Positions 1-7,400 of a DNA stretch of 8,242 nt are shown one piece after another. Numbering within the stretch: position 1 is the first letter of the stretch; each line of letters opens with the position of its first letter. This DNA comes from an uncultured Burkholderiaceae bacterium (GTDB lineage Bacteria > Pseudomonadota > Gammaproteobacteria > Burkholderiales > Burkholderiaceae_C), in NCBI GenBank assembly GCA_938022295.1, contig CALIDR010000047.1, positions 1 to 8,242 of the forward strand, read 5' to 3'. The notes under the pieces are model-generated. The model saw only the letters and a list, made by a program, of their open reading frames with translations. It was not told the DNA's origin and did not search any database. The position numbers and the translations under genes are program-made.

Positions 1-1368
1 GTTGGCCACCCGCACCGGCACGCCGGCTTCGGCCAGCAGCGTGTTCAGCCGCTCGGCGCGCGCGTTCCAGCGCGCGTCCAGGCCGTCGTACATCGCCTGC
101 ACGTCGGGCGTCTCGAGGCGGTCGAGGAAGGCGTCCATCGCGCCCATCACGTAGGGGTGCGAGTTGAACGTGCCGCGCGCGAAGCACACGTCGGCCGGTC
201 GGTCGTCGCGGAAGCGCTTCATCAGGTCGCGCCGGCCGCAGACGACGCCCACCGGCAGCCCGCCGCCGAGCGTCTTGCCGTACGTGACGAGGTCGGCCTG
301 CACGCCGAAGTACTGCTGCGCGCCGCCGGGCGCCAGCCGGAAGCCGACGAAGACCTCGTCGAAGATCAGCACGATGCCGCGCGCGGTGCAGACCTCGCGC
401 AGCGCGCGCAGCCACTCGGTGTACGCCGCGCGGTCGAAGCCGGCGCGCCGCGAGCCGTCGACCAGGCTCGAGTCGCCCGGCGCCGCGGCATTGGGGTGCA
501 GCGCCTGCAGCGGATTGACGAGCACGCAGGCGATGTCGCGCCGCGTGCGCAGCACCTTCAGCGAGCGCTCGTCCATGTCGGCGAGCGTGTAGGTGTGGCG
601 GGGCATCACCGGATTGCCGGGCCCGGGCTGCACGTCTTCCCACCAGCCGTGGTACGCGCCGCAGAAGCGCACGACGTGGCTGCGCCGCGTGTGGTAGCGC
701 GCCAGCCGCACGGCCTGCATCACCGCCTCGGTGCCCGACATGTGGAAGCTCACCTCGTCGAGCCCCGAGACGCGGCGCAGCCGCTCGACGTTGCGCGCCA
801 CCACCGGGTGCAGGCTGCCGAGCACCGGGCCGAGCGCGGCCACGCGCGCGCTGCCGTCGGCGATGCAGTCCTTGTAGAAGTCGACGCCGAACACGTTGAC
901 GCCGTACGAGCCGGTGAGGTCGTAGAACACGTTGCCGTCGAGGTCGGTCATCGTCACGCCGTCGGCGGACTGCACGAAGGCGCCGGTGCGCAGGTGGTCG
1001 CGCACCAGCGGCGCGTACTGGAACGGCACCCGGTAGCGGCCGGTGAACTGCAGGTCCGCCAGCCCCTCGGCGGCCTGCGCCGTCAGCGCGAGCGACCGCA
1101 CGTAGCGCTCGCGGTACAGCGCGGCCAGGCGCTCGAACGCCGCGCGTCGCCGTGCCTGCACCGCCGGCGGCGCGCCGTCGCTGGCGAAGAAGCGCGCGTC
1201 GTCGTAGGCGTAGCCGGGCAGCCAGGCCGCCACCCGCTTGGCGATGCGCGCGTGGCCGGCGAGCGAGCGGTGCTTGGCGCGCGACAGCTGCAGCCGCTGG
1301 CGCGCCAGCGGCGTGGCCGCGCCGAGCAGGCCGAGGGCCGCGAGGCCGAGAAGCAGGGATTCGTTCAT
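1..1368 (-). CDS. Class III PLP-dependent aminotransferase, glutamate-1-semialdehyde aminomutase-like, membrane-anchored (partial, C-terminus beyond left edge)
   Basis: Read on the minus strand from ATG 1368-1366, the frame is open for 456 codons to the window edge. Residues 3-19 are a short hydrophobic helix (ESLLLGLAALGLLGA), followed by a basic stretch, so the enzyme is probably tethered to the inner membrane. The fold-type I core follows. The phosphate-binding motif SGTEAVMQAVRLAR is at 211-224, the cofactor-stacking AYHGWW at 238-243, FDEV with the pyridine-binding Asp at 336-339 (D337), and the Schiff-base lysine K365 in TYGKTLGGGLPVG. The GGGLPVG signature is typical of the glutamate-1-semialdehyde aminomutase group. 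The roughly 100-residue N-terminal extension and the anchor are not part of housekeeping HemL, so this is probably a specialised transaminase; relatives occur beside or inside polyketide synthases. Its substrate is unknown. No clear Shine-Dalgarno precedes the ATG, but no later start would keep the anchor. It is divergent from the lipid genes. Confidence 0.88.
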   Translation of the reverse strand, partial: MNESLLLGLAALGLLGAATPLARQRLQLSRAKHRSLAGHARIAKRVAAWLPGYAYDDARFFASDGAPPAVQARRRAAFERLAALYRERYVRSLALTAQAAEGLADLQFTGRYRVPFQYAPLVRDHLRTGAFVQSADGVTMTDLDGNVFYDLTGSYGVNVFGVDFYKDCIADGSARVAALGPVLGSLHPVVARNVERLRRVSGLDEVSFHMSGTEAVMQAVRLARYHTRRSHVVRFCGAYHGWWEDVQPGPGNPVMPRHTYTLADMDERSLKVLRTRRDIACVLVNPLQALHPNAAAPGDSSLVDGSRRAGFDRAAYTEWLRALREVCTARGIVLIFDEVFVGFRLAPGGAQQYFGVQADLVTYGKTLGGGLPVGVVCGRRDLMKRFRDDRPADVCFARGTFNSHPYVMGAMDAFLDRLETPDVQAMYDGLDARWNARAERLNTLLAEAGVPVRVAN

Positions 1369-1370
1369 CG

Positions 1371-1376
1371 AGAGGA
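1371..1376 (+). promoter_or_regulatory. Probable ribosome binding site for the phosphatidylserine decarboxylase gene
   Basis: AGAGGA lies 11 nt before ATG 1388. It supports that ATG over the more upstream in-frame ATG at 1238, which would lie inside the divergent aminotransferase gene and add 50 low-complexity residues. Confidence 0.45.
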
Positions 1377-1387
1377 CCCGACCGGTC

Positions 1388-2329
1388 ATGAGTGAAGCGC
1401 GATCTGTACCCGACGCCGTTGACACCGGCGTGAAAGGCCCGGCCTGGCGGCGCTGGCGCGACGCCGTGCTGCAGCACGACGAGCTGAACTTCCTGCTCAC
1501 CAACCGCATCCCGCGCATCGCGCTGACGCGCTTCATGGGCTGGTTCAGCCAGATCCGCCAGCCGTGGCTGGCCCGGCTGTCGATCGCGGTGTGGCGCGCG
1601 TTCACCGACCTCGACCTGAGCGAAGCCAGGCCCCGGCGCTACGCGAGCCTGCACGAGTGCTTCGTGCGCGAGCTGCGCCCGGGGGTGCGGCCGATCGACG
1701 CCGACCCGCTCACGGTCACGAGCCCGTGCGACGGCATCGTCGGCGCCTGCGGCACGCTCGACGGCCTGCAGGCGCTGCAGGCCAAGGGGATGGCCTACCC
1801 GCTCGAGGCGCTGCTCGGCGCAGCCGCGGCGGCGCGCCATCGCGACGGCACGTACGTGACGCTGCGCCTGACCTCGACGATGTACCACCGCTTCCACGCT
1901 CCGCACGACGGCACGCTCGAGCACGTGACGTACTTCAGCGGCGACACGTGGAACGTGAACCCGATCGCGCTCGCGCGCGTCGAGCGCCTGTTCTGCCGCA
2001 ACGAGCGCGCCGCGCTGCGCTACCGCCTGGACGCCGGGCCGGTGATCACGCTGGTGCCGGTGGCGGCGGTGCTGGTGGCGAGCATCCGCCTGCACGCGCT
2101 CGACGTGCTGCTGCACCTGCGCTGGAAGGGGCCGCACGAGCTGCCGTGCGACGCGCGCTACGCGAAGGGCGACGAGATGGGCTGGTTCCAGCACGGCTCG
2201 ACGATCGTCGTCTTCGCCCCGCGCGGCGTCGCGCTCGCCGAAGGCGTGAGCGCCGGGCGGCGCATCCGCATGGGCGAGCCGCTGCTGCGCCTGCCCGCCG
2301 CCGATCGGACGTCCGCAGGAGCCGCGTGA
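1388..2329 (+). CDS. psd: Phosphatidylserine decarboxylase, pyruvoyl-dependent (E. coli-type length)
   Basis: This 313-residue enzyme is predicted to decarboxylate phosphatidylserine to phosphatidylethanolamine at the cytoplasmic membrane face. The family self-cleaves and makes its own pyruvoyl cofactor. The expected triad is present: D115 in SPCDG, H170 in YHRFHAP, and S271 in HGST (268-271), preceded by the family stretch KGDEMGWFQ (260-268). Cleavage between G270 and S271 would give a large beta chain of 270 residues and an alpha chain of 43. The HGST motif replaces the usual LGST, but the Gly-Ser bond is kept. NERAALRYRLDAG (205-217) and the VNPIALARVERLF region also match the family. The length is close to the 322-residue E. 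coli enzyme. Burkholderiales usually carry a shorter housekeeping copy near ilvC/pssA, so this may be an extra, cluster-dedicated copy. The stop overlaps the next start by 1 nt (TGATG), which implies translational coupling. Start chosen at 1388. Confidence 0.93.
   Translation: MSEARSVPDAVDTGVKGPAWRRWRDAVLQHDELNFLLTNRIPRIALTRFMGWFSQIRQPWLARLSIAVWRAFTDLDLSEARPRRYASLHECFVRELRPGVRPIDADPLTVTSPCDGIVGACGTLDGLQALQAKGMAYPLEALLGAAAAARHRDGTYVTLRLTSTMYHRFHAPHDGTLEHVTYFSGDTWNVNPIALARVERLFCRNERAALRYRLDAGPVITLVPVAAVLVASIRLHALDVLLHLRWKGPHELPCDARYAKGDEMGWFQHGSTIVVFAPRGVALAEGVSAGRRIRMGEPLLRLPAADRTSAGAA
2317..2321 (+). promoter_or_regulatory. Ribosome binding site for the glycosyltransferase gene
   Basis: A perfect AGGAG lies 7 nt before ATG 2329, within the last codons of the decarboxylase gene. 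It decides the start, because this reading frame stays open far upstream across the decarboxylase gene. Confidence 0.8.
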
Positions 2330-3498
2330 TGCACCGCGTCGAACTCGTCTACTTCAACGCCGGCGGCGGCCATCGCGCCGCGGCGCAGGCGCTGGCCGCC
2401 GCGGCGGCGGCCGAAGGGCGGCCGTGGCAGCTGCGCCTGACGCACCTGTTCGAGGTGCTCGACCCGCAGCGCCGCTTCGAGCGCTTCACCGGCATGGCAC
2501 CCGAGGCCTACTACAACGCACGTCTCGCGCGCGGCTGGACGCTCGGGCTGGCGCAGGAACTGAAGCTGCTGCAGGCCAGCGTGCGCTGGCTGCACCCGAC
2601 GCTGGTGCAGCGGCTGCAGCGCCACTGGGACGGCGCCGCGCCCGACATCGTCGTCTCGCTGGTGCCGAACTTCAACCGCGCGCTCGGCGAGAGCCTGGCC
2701 GCGGCGCGGCCCGGCGTGCCGTTCGTCACCGTGCTGACCGACCTCGCCGATCACCCGCCGTCGTTCTGGATCGAGCCGACGGTGGCGCAGCACGTCGTCT
2801 GCGGCACCGAACGCGCGGTCGCGCAGGCGCGCGCGATGGGCTGCGCGCCGCAGCGCGTGCACCGCGTCTCGGGCATGGTGCTGCGCCCCGAGTTCCACGC
2901 CCTGCCGCCGCTGGACCGCGACGCCGAGCGCGCCCGCCACGGCCTGCCGGCGCAGGCGCTGACCGGCGTCGTGATGTTCGGCGGCCACGGGTCGGCGGCG
3001 ATGGTCGACATCGCCGAGCGTCTGCCCGACGTGCCGCTGATCCTGATGTGCGGCCACAACACCGCGCTCGCCGAGCGGCTGCGCGCGCTGCCGGCGCGCG
3101 CGCCGCGCGTCGTCGTCGGCTTCACGGCCGACGTCGCGCGCTGGCTGCGGCTGGCCGACTTCTTCGTCGGCAAGCCGGGGCCGGGCAGCCTGAGCGAGGC
3201 GTTGCAGTGCGGCTTGCCGGTGGTGACGACGCGCAACCGCGCGACGATGCCGCAGGAGCGCTACAACGCCGACTGGGTGCGCGAGCAGGGCGTGGGGCTC
3301 GTGCTGCGCAGCTTCCGCGAGCTGCCGGCGGCGGTGCAGACGCTGCGCGAACGGCACGGCGCGCTGCGCGATCGCGTGCGCGCGCTCGACAACCGCGCCG
3401 TGTTCGAGGTCACGGCGCTGATCGCGCGCCTGCTCGACGGGGCGGCGCCGACCGACCCATCACGGAACTGTCGCGCCGGGTTCACGCCGGCGTCGTGA
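2329..3498 (+). CDS. GT28 family glycosyltransferase, monogalactosyldiacylglycerol synthase/MurG-like
   Basis: A 389-residue GT-B fold enzyme. The N-terminal acceptor half (about 4-170) opens with YFNAGGGHRAAAQAL (8-22), the glycine-rich GGGHR loop of the MGDG-synthase and processive diacylglycerol glucosyltransferase group, and continues with VLTDLADHPPSFW (135-147). The C-terminal nucleotide-sugar half (about 200-360) shows VMFGGHGS (215-222) and a donor-binding block VGKPGPGSLSEAL (280-292), followed by CGLPVVTT and MPQERYN. Family members transfer a hexose from a UDP-sugar to diacylglycerol; MurG relatives use lipid II precursors instead. Position between a phospholipid-making and a phospholipid-cleaving gene favours a diacylglycerol acceptor. 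Sugar identity cannot be read from the sequence. No membrane helix is obvious, so a peripheral inner-membrane location is expected. The last ~15 residues are encoded by one arm and loop of a hairpin (3463-3516) and look like a non-family tail. Confidence 0.88.
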   Translation: MHRVELVYFNAGGGHRAAAQALAAAAAAEGRPWQLRLTHLFEVLDPQRRFERFTGMAPEAYYNARLARGWTLGLAQELKLLQASVRWLHPTLVQRLQRHWDGAAPDIVVSLVPNFNRALGESLAAARPGVPFVTVLTDLADHPPSFWIEPTVAQHVVCGTERAVAQARAMGCAPQRVHRVSGMVLRPEFHALPPLDRDAERARHGLPAQALTGVVMFGGHGSAAMVDIAERLPDVPLILMCGHNTALAERLRALPARAPRVVVGFTADVARWLRLADFFVGKPGPGSLSEALQCGLPVVTTRNRATMPQERYNADWVREQGVGLVLRSFRELPAAVQTLRERHGALRDRVRALDNRAVFEVTALIARLLDGAAPTDPSRNCRAGFTPAS

Positions 3499-3516
3499 AG
3501 CGGCGCGACGATTCCG
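3463..3516. repeat. Long imperfect inverted repeat / hairpin spanning the glycosyltransferase stop codon
   Basis: Arms pair as CGGAA (3463-3467) with TTCCG (3512-3516), one C/A mismatch and one T-G wobble, then GTCGCGCCG (3470-3478) with CGGCGCGAC (3501-3509). After a small internal loop, TTCACG (3481-3486) pairs with CGTGAA (3494-3499) around a 7-nt loop. No T-run follows, so it is not a classical intrinsic terminator. It ends 4 nt before the ATG of the next gene and includes the stop TGA (3496-3498). It may attenuate, stabilise or process the transcript, or be a REP-like element. Confidence 0.65.
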
Positions 3517-3520
3517 ACTC

Positions 3521-4369
3521 ATGAAACGCGAACCCGTGTTCGACGCGCTGCTCGCCGAGCCGGCTGAGCCGCGCCTCGTCGTGCGCACGGTGTGGATCTC
3601 CGACCTGCACCTCGGCACGCCGGGCTGCCAGGCGGCGCGCCTGCTCGACTTCCTGCGCGCCGTCGAATGCCAGACGCTGTACCTGGTCGGCGACATCGTC
3701 GACGGCTGGCAGCTCAAGCGCCAGTGGTACTGGCCGCAGGCGCACAACGACGTCGTGCAGAAGCTGCTGCGCAAGGCGCGCAAGGGCACGCGCGTGATCT
3801 TCGTGCCCGGCAACCACGACGAGTTCGCACGCCGCTACGTCGAGCACAACTTCGGCGGCATCGAGGTCGTCGACGACTGGATGCACGTGACCGCCGACGG
3901 CCGGCGCCTGTGGGTCGTGCACGGCGACCTGTTCGACGGCGTCGTCCAGTGCGCGCGCTGGCTCGCCCACCTCGGCGACTGGGCGTACGAGACGGTGCTC
4001 AAGCTCAACCGCCACTTCAACTCGCTGCGCGCGCGGCTGGGCCTGCCGTACTGGAGCCTGTCGCGCTACCTGAAGTTCAAGGTCAAGCGCGCCGTCAGCT
4101 ACGTCAGCGACTTCGAGACCGCGGTCGCCCACGAGGCGCGCCGGCGCGGCGCGCACGGCGTCGTCTGCGGCCACATCCACCACGCCGAGCTGCGCGAGAT
4201 CGACGGCATCCTCTACGCCAACGACGGCGACTGGGTCGAGAGCCTGACCGCGCTCGTCGAGCACCACGACGGGCGGCTCGAGATCGTCGACTGGACGCGC
4301 CTCGAAGCCGAGCCGCTCGACGCCGCCGCGCCGGCGGCGATCGCCGACACCACGCCGCTGCCCGCCTGA
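3521..4369 (+). CDS. plcP: PlcP-like phospholipase C, calcineurin-type metallophosphoesterase (often annotated UDP-2,3-diacylglucosamine diphosphatase)
   Basis: A 282-residue dinuclear-metal phosphoesterase. Metal and catalytic motifs are all present: SDLHLG (27-32; D28, H30), VGDIVDGW (56-63; D58), PGNHDEF (96-102; N98, H99, D100), VVHGD (132-136; H134) and CGHIHHAE (216-223; H218, H220). It ends its fold with YANDGDWVESLTALVEHHDG. The blocks KRQWYWPQAHNDVVQKLLRK (67-86) and LGDWAYETVLKLNRHFN (151-167) are, as recalled, those of Sinorhizobium PlcP (SMc00171). That enzyme converts phosphatidylcholine and related lipids to diacylglycerol under phosphate limitation; true LpxH enzymes are shorter. 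This supports PlcP, though an LpxH-like role is not excluded. The protein has no signal peptide or transmembrane helix, so it is cytoplasmic or peripheral. No good Shine-Dalgarno precedes ATG 3521, only 22 nt after the glycosyltransferase stop, and a hairpin occupies that space. The C-terminal ~17 residues are Ala/Pro-rich and probably disordered. Confidence 0.85.
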   Translation: MKREPVFDALLAEPAEPRLVVRTVWISDLHLGTPGCQAARLLDFLRAVECQTLYLVGDIVDGWQLKRQWYWPQAHNDVVQKLLRKARKGTRVIFVPGNHDEFARRYVEHNFGGIEVVDDWMHVTADGRRLWVVHGDLFDGVVQCARWLAHLGDWAYETVLKLNRHFNSLRARLGLPYWSLSRYLKFKVKRAVSYVSDFETAVAHEARRRGAHGVVCGHIHHAELREIDGILYANDGDWVESLTALVEHHDGRLEIVDWTRLEAEPLDAAAPAAIADTTPLPA

Positions 4370-4377
4370 GCCGCTGC

Positions 4378-4392
4378 GCCACGGGCCGTGGC
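4378..4392. terminator. Terminator-like inverted repeat after the lipid operon
   Basis: GCCACGGGCCGTGGC is a perfect 7+1+7 inverted repeat beginning 8 nt after the plcP-like stop codon. It has no T-tract, so intrinsic termination is uncertain. Its position at the presumed end of the three-gene unit, just before a promoter-like stretch, fits a transcript end or 3' stabilising hairpin. In DNA this GC-rich, short inverted repeats also arise by chance. Confidence 0.35.
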
Positions 4393-4404
4393 CGCGCCGG
4401 TCGG

Positions 4405-4438
4405 CGGTCATCGATCCGTCACAATGCCGCCCTAGGGT
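4405..4438 (+). promoter_or_regulatory. Candidate promoter with Pho-box-like direct repeat upstream of the P-type ATPase
   Basis: CGGTCATCGATCCGTCAC (4405-4422) is two half-sites, CGGTCAT and CCGTCAC, with the 11-bp period of PhoB boxes. It matches about 14 of 18 positions of the E. coli-type consensus CTGTCATAWAWCTGTCAY. A weak -10, TAGGGT (4433-4438), follows after 10 nt, the same spacing as in E. coli phoA as recalled. An alternative reading is CACAAT (4420-4425) as a plain -10 with no good -35. The half-sites deviate where T is replaced by G or C, so this is a candidate only. Confidence 0.35.
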
Positions 4439-4450
4439 GCGGCAGCACAT

Positions 4451-4455
4451 GGAGG
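4451..4455 (+). promoter_or_regulatory. Ribosome binding site supporting the GTG start of the P-type ATPase
   Basis: GGAGG lies 5 nt before GTG 4461. It overlaps the last base of the alternative in-frame ATG at 4449, which itself has only a weak AGGG-like upstream sequence. The more upstream GTG at 4437 has none. Confidence 0.5.
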
Positions 4456-4460
4456 GATCG

Positions 4461-7400
4461 GTGGCGGACGTCGTCGTCGCGGCGCGCGGCAGGCGCTGGG
4501 CGCGATTGCGCGTGCGCGGGTTGCTGCGCAACGCCGAGCTCGCGGCGCGGCTGCAGCGCCAGGCGCTCGCCGCCGGCGGCGGCTGCACGGTGAGCCTCGA
4601 CACCGGCACGGTGCGCGTCGAGATCGGCGATGCAGCGGCCGAGGCGCGCTGGATGGCGGTCATCGTGCGCTGCCTGCGCGAGTCGGCCGACGCCGTCACG
4701 CCGCCGCGACGGTCGGCGGCGCCGGCCCCGCCGACCGCACGGGCGACGCGCCCGGCCGCGGCACCGCCTGCGACCGCAACGCCGGCGCTGCCGCCGCCCG
4801 CCGAGCACGACGCAGCGCCGCACGCCGTGCCGCTGTCGCGCCTGCTCGCCACCCTCGGCGACGGCGGCCGGCCGCTCGACCCGGCGCGCGGCCTGACCGC
4901 CGCCGAGGCGGCGGCGCGCCTTGCCCGCGACGGGCGCAACGAGATCCGCGACGTCACCGGCCGCAGCGCCGGCGAGATCCTGCTCGACCAGTTCAAGTCG
5001 GTGCCGGTGGCGCTGCTCGGCGCCTCGGCAGGGCTCGCGCTGACGACGCGCGCGTTCGCCGACGCGGCGGCGATCGGCGCCGTGCTCGCCGCCAACAGCG
5101 GCCTGGGCTTCGTCACCGAGCGGCGCGCCGAGGAGACAGTGTCGAGCCTGCGCCGGCTCGCGCCGCGGCTGGCCACCGTGCTGCGCGACGGCGAGCCGGT
5201 GGCGATCGACTCGCGCGACGTCGTCGTCGGCGACGTGCTGCTGCTGCAGCCCGGCGAGCCGGTGGCCGCCGACGCGCGCGTGATCGAGGCGCACCGGCTG
5301 GCGACCAACGAGGCGGCGCTGACCGGCGAGAGTCTGCCGGTGAAGAAGCAGGCCCACGACGCGCTGCCCGCCGACACGCCGCTCGGCGAGCGCACGAACA
5401 TGGTGTTCCTCGGCACCGTCGTCTCGGGCGGCGCCGGGCGCGCCGTCGTCGTCGCCACCGCCGAACGCGCCGCGCTCGGGCGCATCCGCGAGCTCGCGCA
5501 GAAGGCCGAGTCGCCGCGCACGCGGCTGCAGGTCGAGCTCGACGTGCTCGGCCGGCGGCTCGCGATCGGGGCCGCGATCCTGTGCGTCGGCGTGTTCGCG
5601 ATCGGCGCGCTGCGCGCGCGCCCGCTGCTGCCGCTGCTGCGCACGGCGGTGTCGCTCGGCGTCGCGGCGATCCCCGAAGGCCTGCCGACGGTGGCCACGA
5701 GCCTGCTCGCCGCCGGCATCCGCTCGCTGCGCGACCGCCAGATCTACGCCCGCCGGCTCGACGCCGTCGAGAACCTCGGCGCCGTCGACACGGTGTGCTT
5801 CGACAAGACCGGCACGCTGACGTTCAACCGCATGAGCGTCGCGTCGCTGACGCTCGGGCTCGAGCTGTACCCGGTCGACGACGCCGCCGCGGTGCCGCCG
5901 CTGCCCGAGGGCTGGCTGCGCGTGGCGGCGCTGTGCAACAGCGTCGAGCGCGCCGACAACGGCGACGGCGCGAATGGTGCGAATGGCGGGAATGACGGAA
6001 TTGGCGCCGGCGCGCGCTGGCAGGGCTCGTCGACCGAGCTCGCGATCGTCGCCTTCGCCGAGGCGCGCGGTGCCGACGTCGCCGCGCTGCGCCGCAGCCA
6101 CCCGCTGCTCGGGGTGCGCCAGCGCAGCGAACACCATCCCTACATGGTCACCCTGCATGCCAGCGCCGAGCGCGGGCTGCTGGTGGCCGTCAAGGGCCGG
6201 CCCGACGAGGTGCTCGCGCGCTGCGAGACCTGGTTCGACGGCGTGGCGGTGCAGCCGCTCGGCGCCGACACGCGCGTCGCGCTGCTCGCGCTCAACGACC
6301 GCCTGGCAGGGCGCGGCGAGCGCGTGCTGGCGCTGGCGATGCGCCAGCACCCGGACCGCACCTACGGCGAGACCGGCGGCCTGTGCTGGCTCGGCATGGT
6401 CGGGCTGGCGGACCCGCTGCGCCCCGACCTGCCGGCGATGATGCAGCGCTTCCGCGCCGCCGGCATCCGGCCGCTGATGATCACCGGCGACCAACTCGGC
6501 ACCGCGCGCGCGGTGGCCGAGCGCATCGGGCTGGCGGACGGCGAGCACGTCGTCGACGCCGGCCAGCTGCCCGAGCAGGCCGAGGCGCTGGTCGACGTCG
6601 TCGAACGGGCGAGCGGCTTCGCGCGCACGAGCCCGGCGATGAAGCTCGAGATCGTGCGCGCGCTGCAGCGGCGCGGCCACGTCGTCGCGATGACGGGCGA
6701 CGGCATCAACGACGGCCCGGCGCTGAAGACGGCCGACGTCGGCGTCGCGATGGGCGTCACCGGCACCGACTTCGCGCACGCGATGAGCGACCTCGTGCTG
6801 CGCGACGACCACCCGGCGGCGATGCTCACCGCCGTCGAACAGGGCCGCACGGCGTTCCTCAACATCCAGAAGTCGGTGCGCTACCTGGTGGCGACCAACC
6901 TGAGCGAGCTCGCGGCGACGACGGTCGCGGTGGCCGCGGGGCTGCCGGAGCCGTTCGACCCGCTGGCGCTGCTGTGGACCAACATCGCCACCGACATCTG
7001 GCCCGCGATCGCGCTCGGCCTCGAGCCGCCCGAGCCCGGCGTGCTCGAACGCCCGCCGGTGTCTCTGAAGGAAGGCCTGCTGGCGCGGCGCGACTGGGGC
7101 GCGGTGGGCGTCGACGCCGGGGTGATGACGCTGGCGTCGCTGGCGAGCTTCGGCTTCGGCCTGGCGCGCTACGGCGCGAGCCCGCAGGCGCGCACGCTCG
7201 CGTTCATGACGCTGACCTCGTCGCAGCTGCTGTACGCGCTCGCCGCGCGGTCGTCGCGGCCGCTCGTCGGCGGCGGCCTGGCGCCCAACCCGATGCTGCG
7301 CCACGCGGTGGGCTGGTCGCTGCTCGTGCAGGCCGGCACGGTGGCGCTGCCGTTCATGCGCCGGCTGCTGCGCACGGCGCCGATCGGCGTCGCCGACGCG

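Noticed and set aside
157..1395. 412-codon plus-strand open frame opposite the aminotransferase
   Set aside because: Low-complexity Ala/Arg/His/Val translation; the minus strand shows full PLP-enzyme motifs.
2306..2315. Palindrome CGGACGTCCG before the glycosyltransferase ribosome binding site
   Set aside because: Only 10 bp and within codons; expected by chance at this GC content.
1564..2328. Upstream extension of the glycosyltransferase frame to a far 5' ATG
   Set aside because: The extension is the shadow frame of the decarboxylase gene; AGGAG before ATG 2329 and the GGGHR loop near the N-terminus fix the start.
3468..3485. Pho-box-like CTGTC...TCAC upstream of the plcP-like gene
   Set aside because: Only about half the consensus positions match and the 11-bp repeat is not kept; the bases are explained by the hairpin.
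4426..4443. Small inverted repeat GCCGC/GCGGC just upstream of the ATPase start
   Set aside because: Five-base arms are too short to call in GC-rich DNA, although it overlaps the candidate -10 region.
3482..5719. 745-codon minus-strand open frame across the plcP-like gene, the spacer and the ATPase 5' half
   Set aside because: Crosses two well-supported plus-strand genes and their spacer, with Ser/Arg/Ala-rich translation and no family resemblance.
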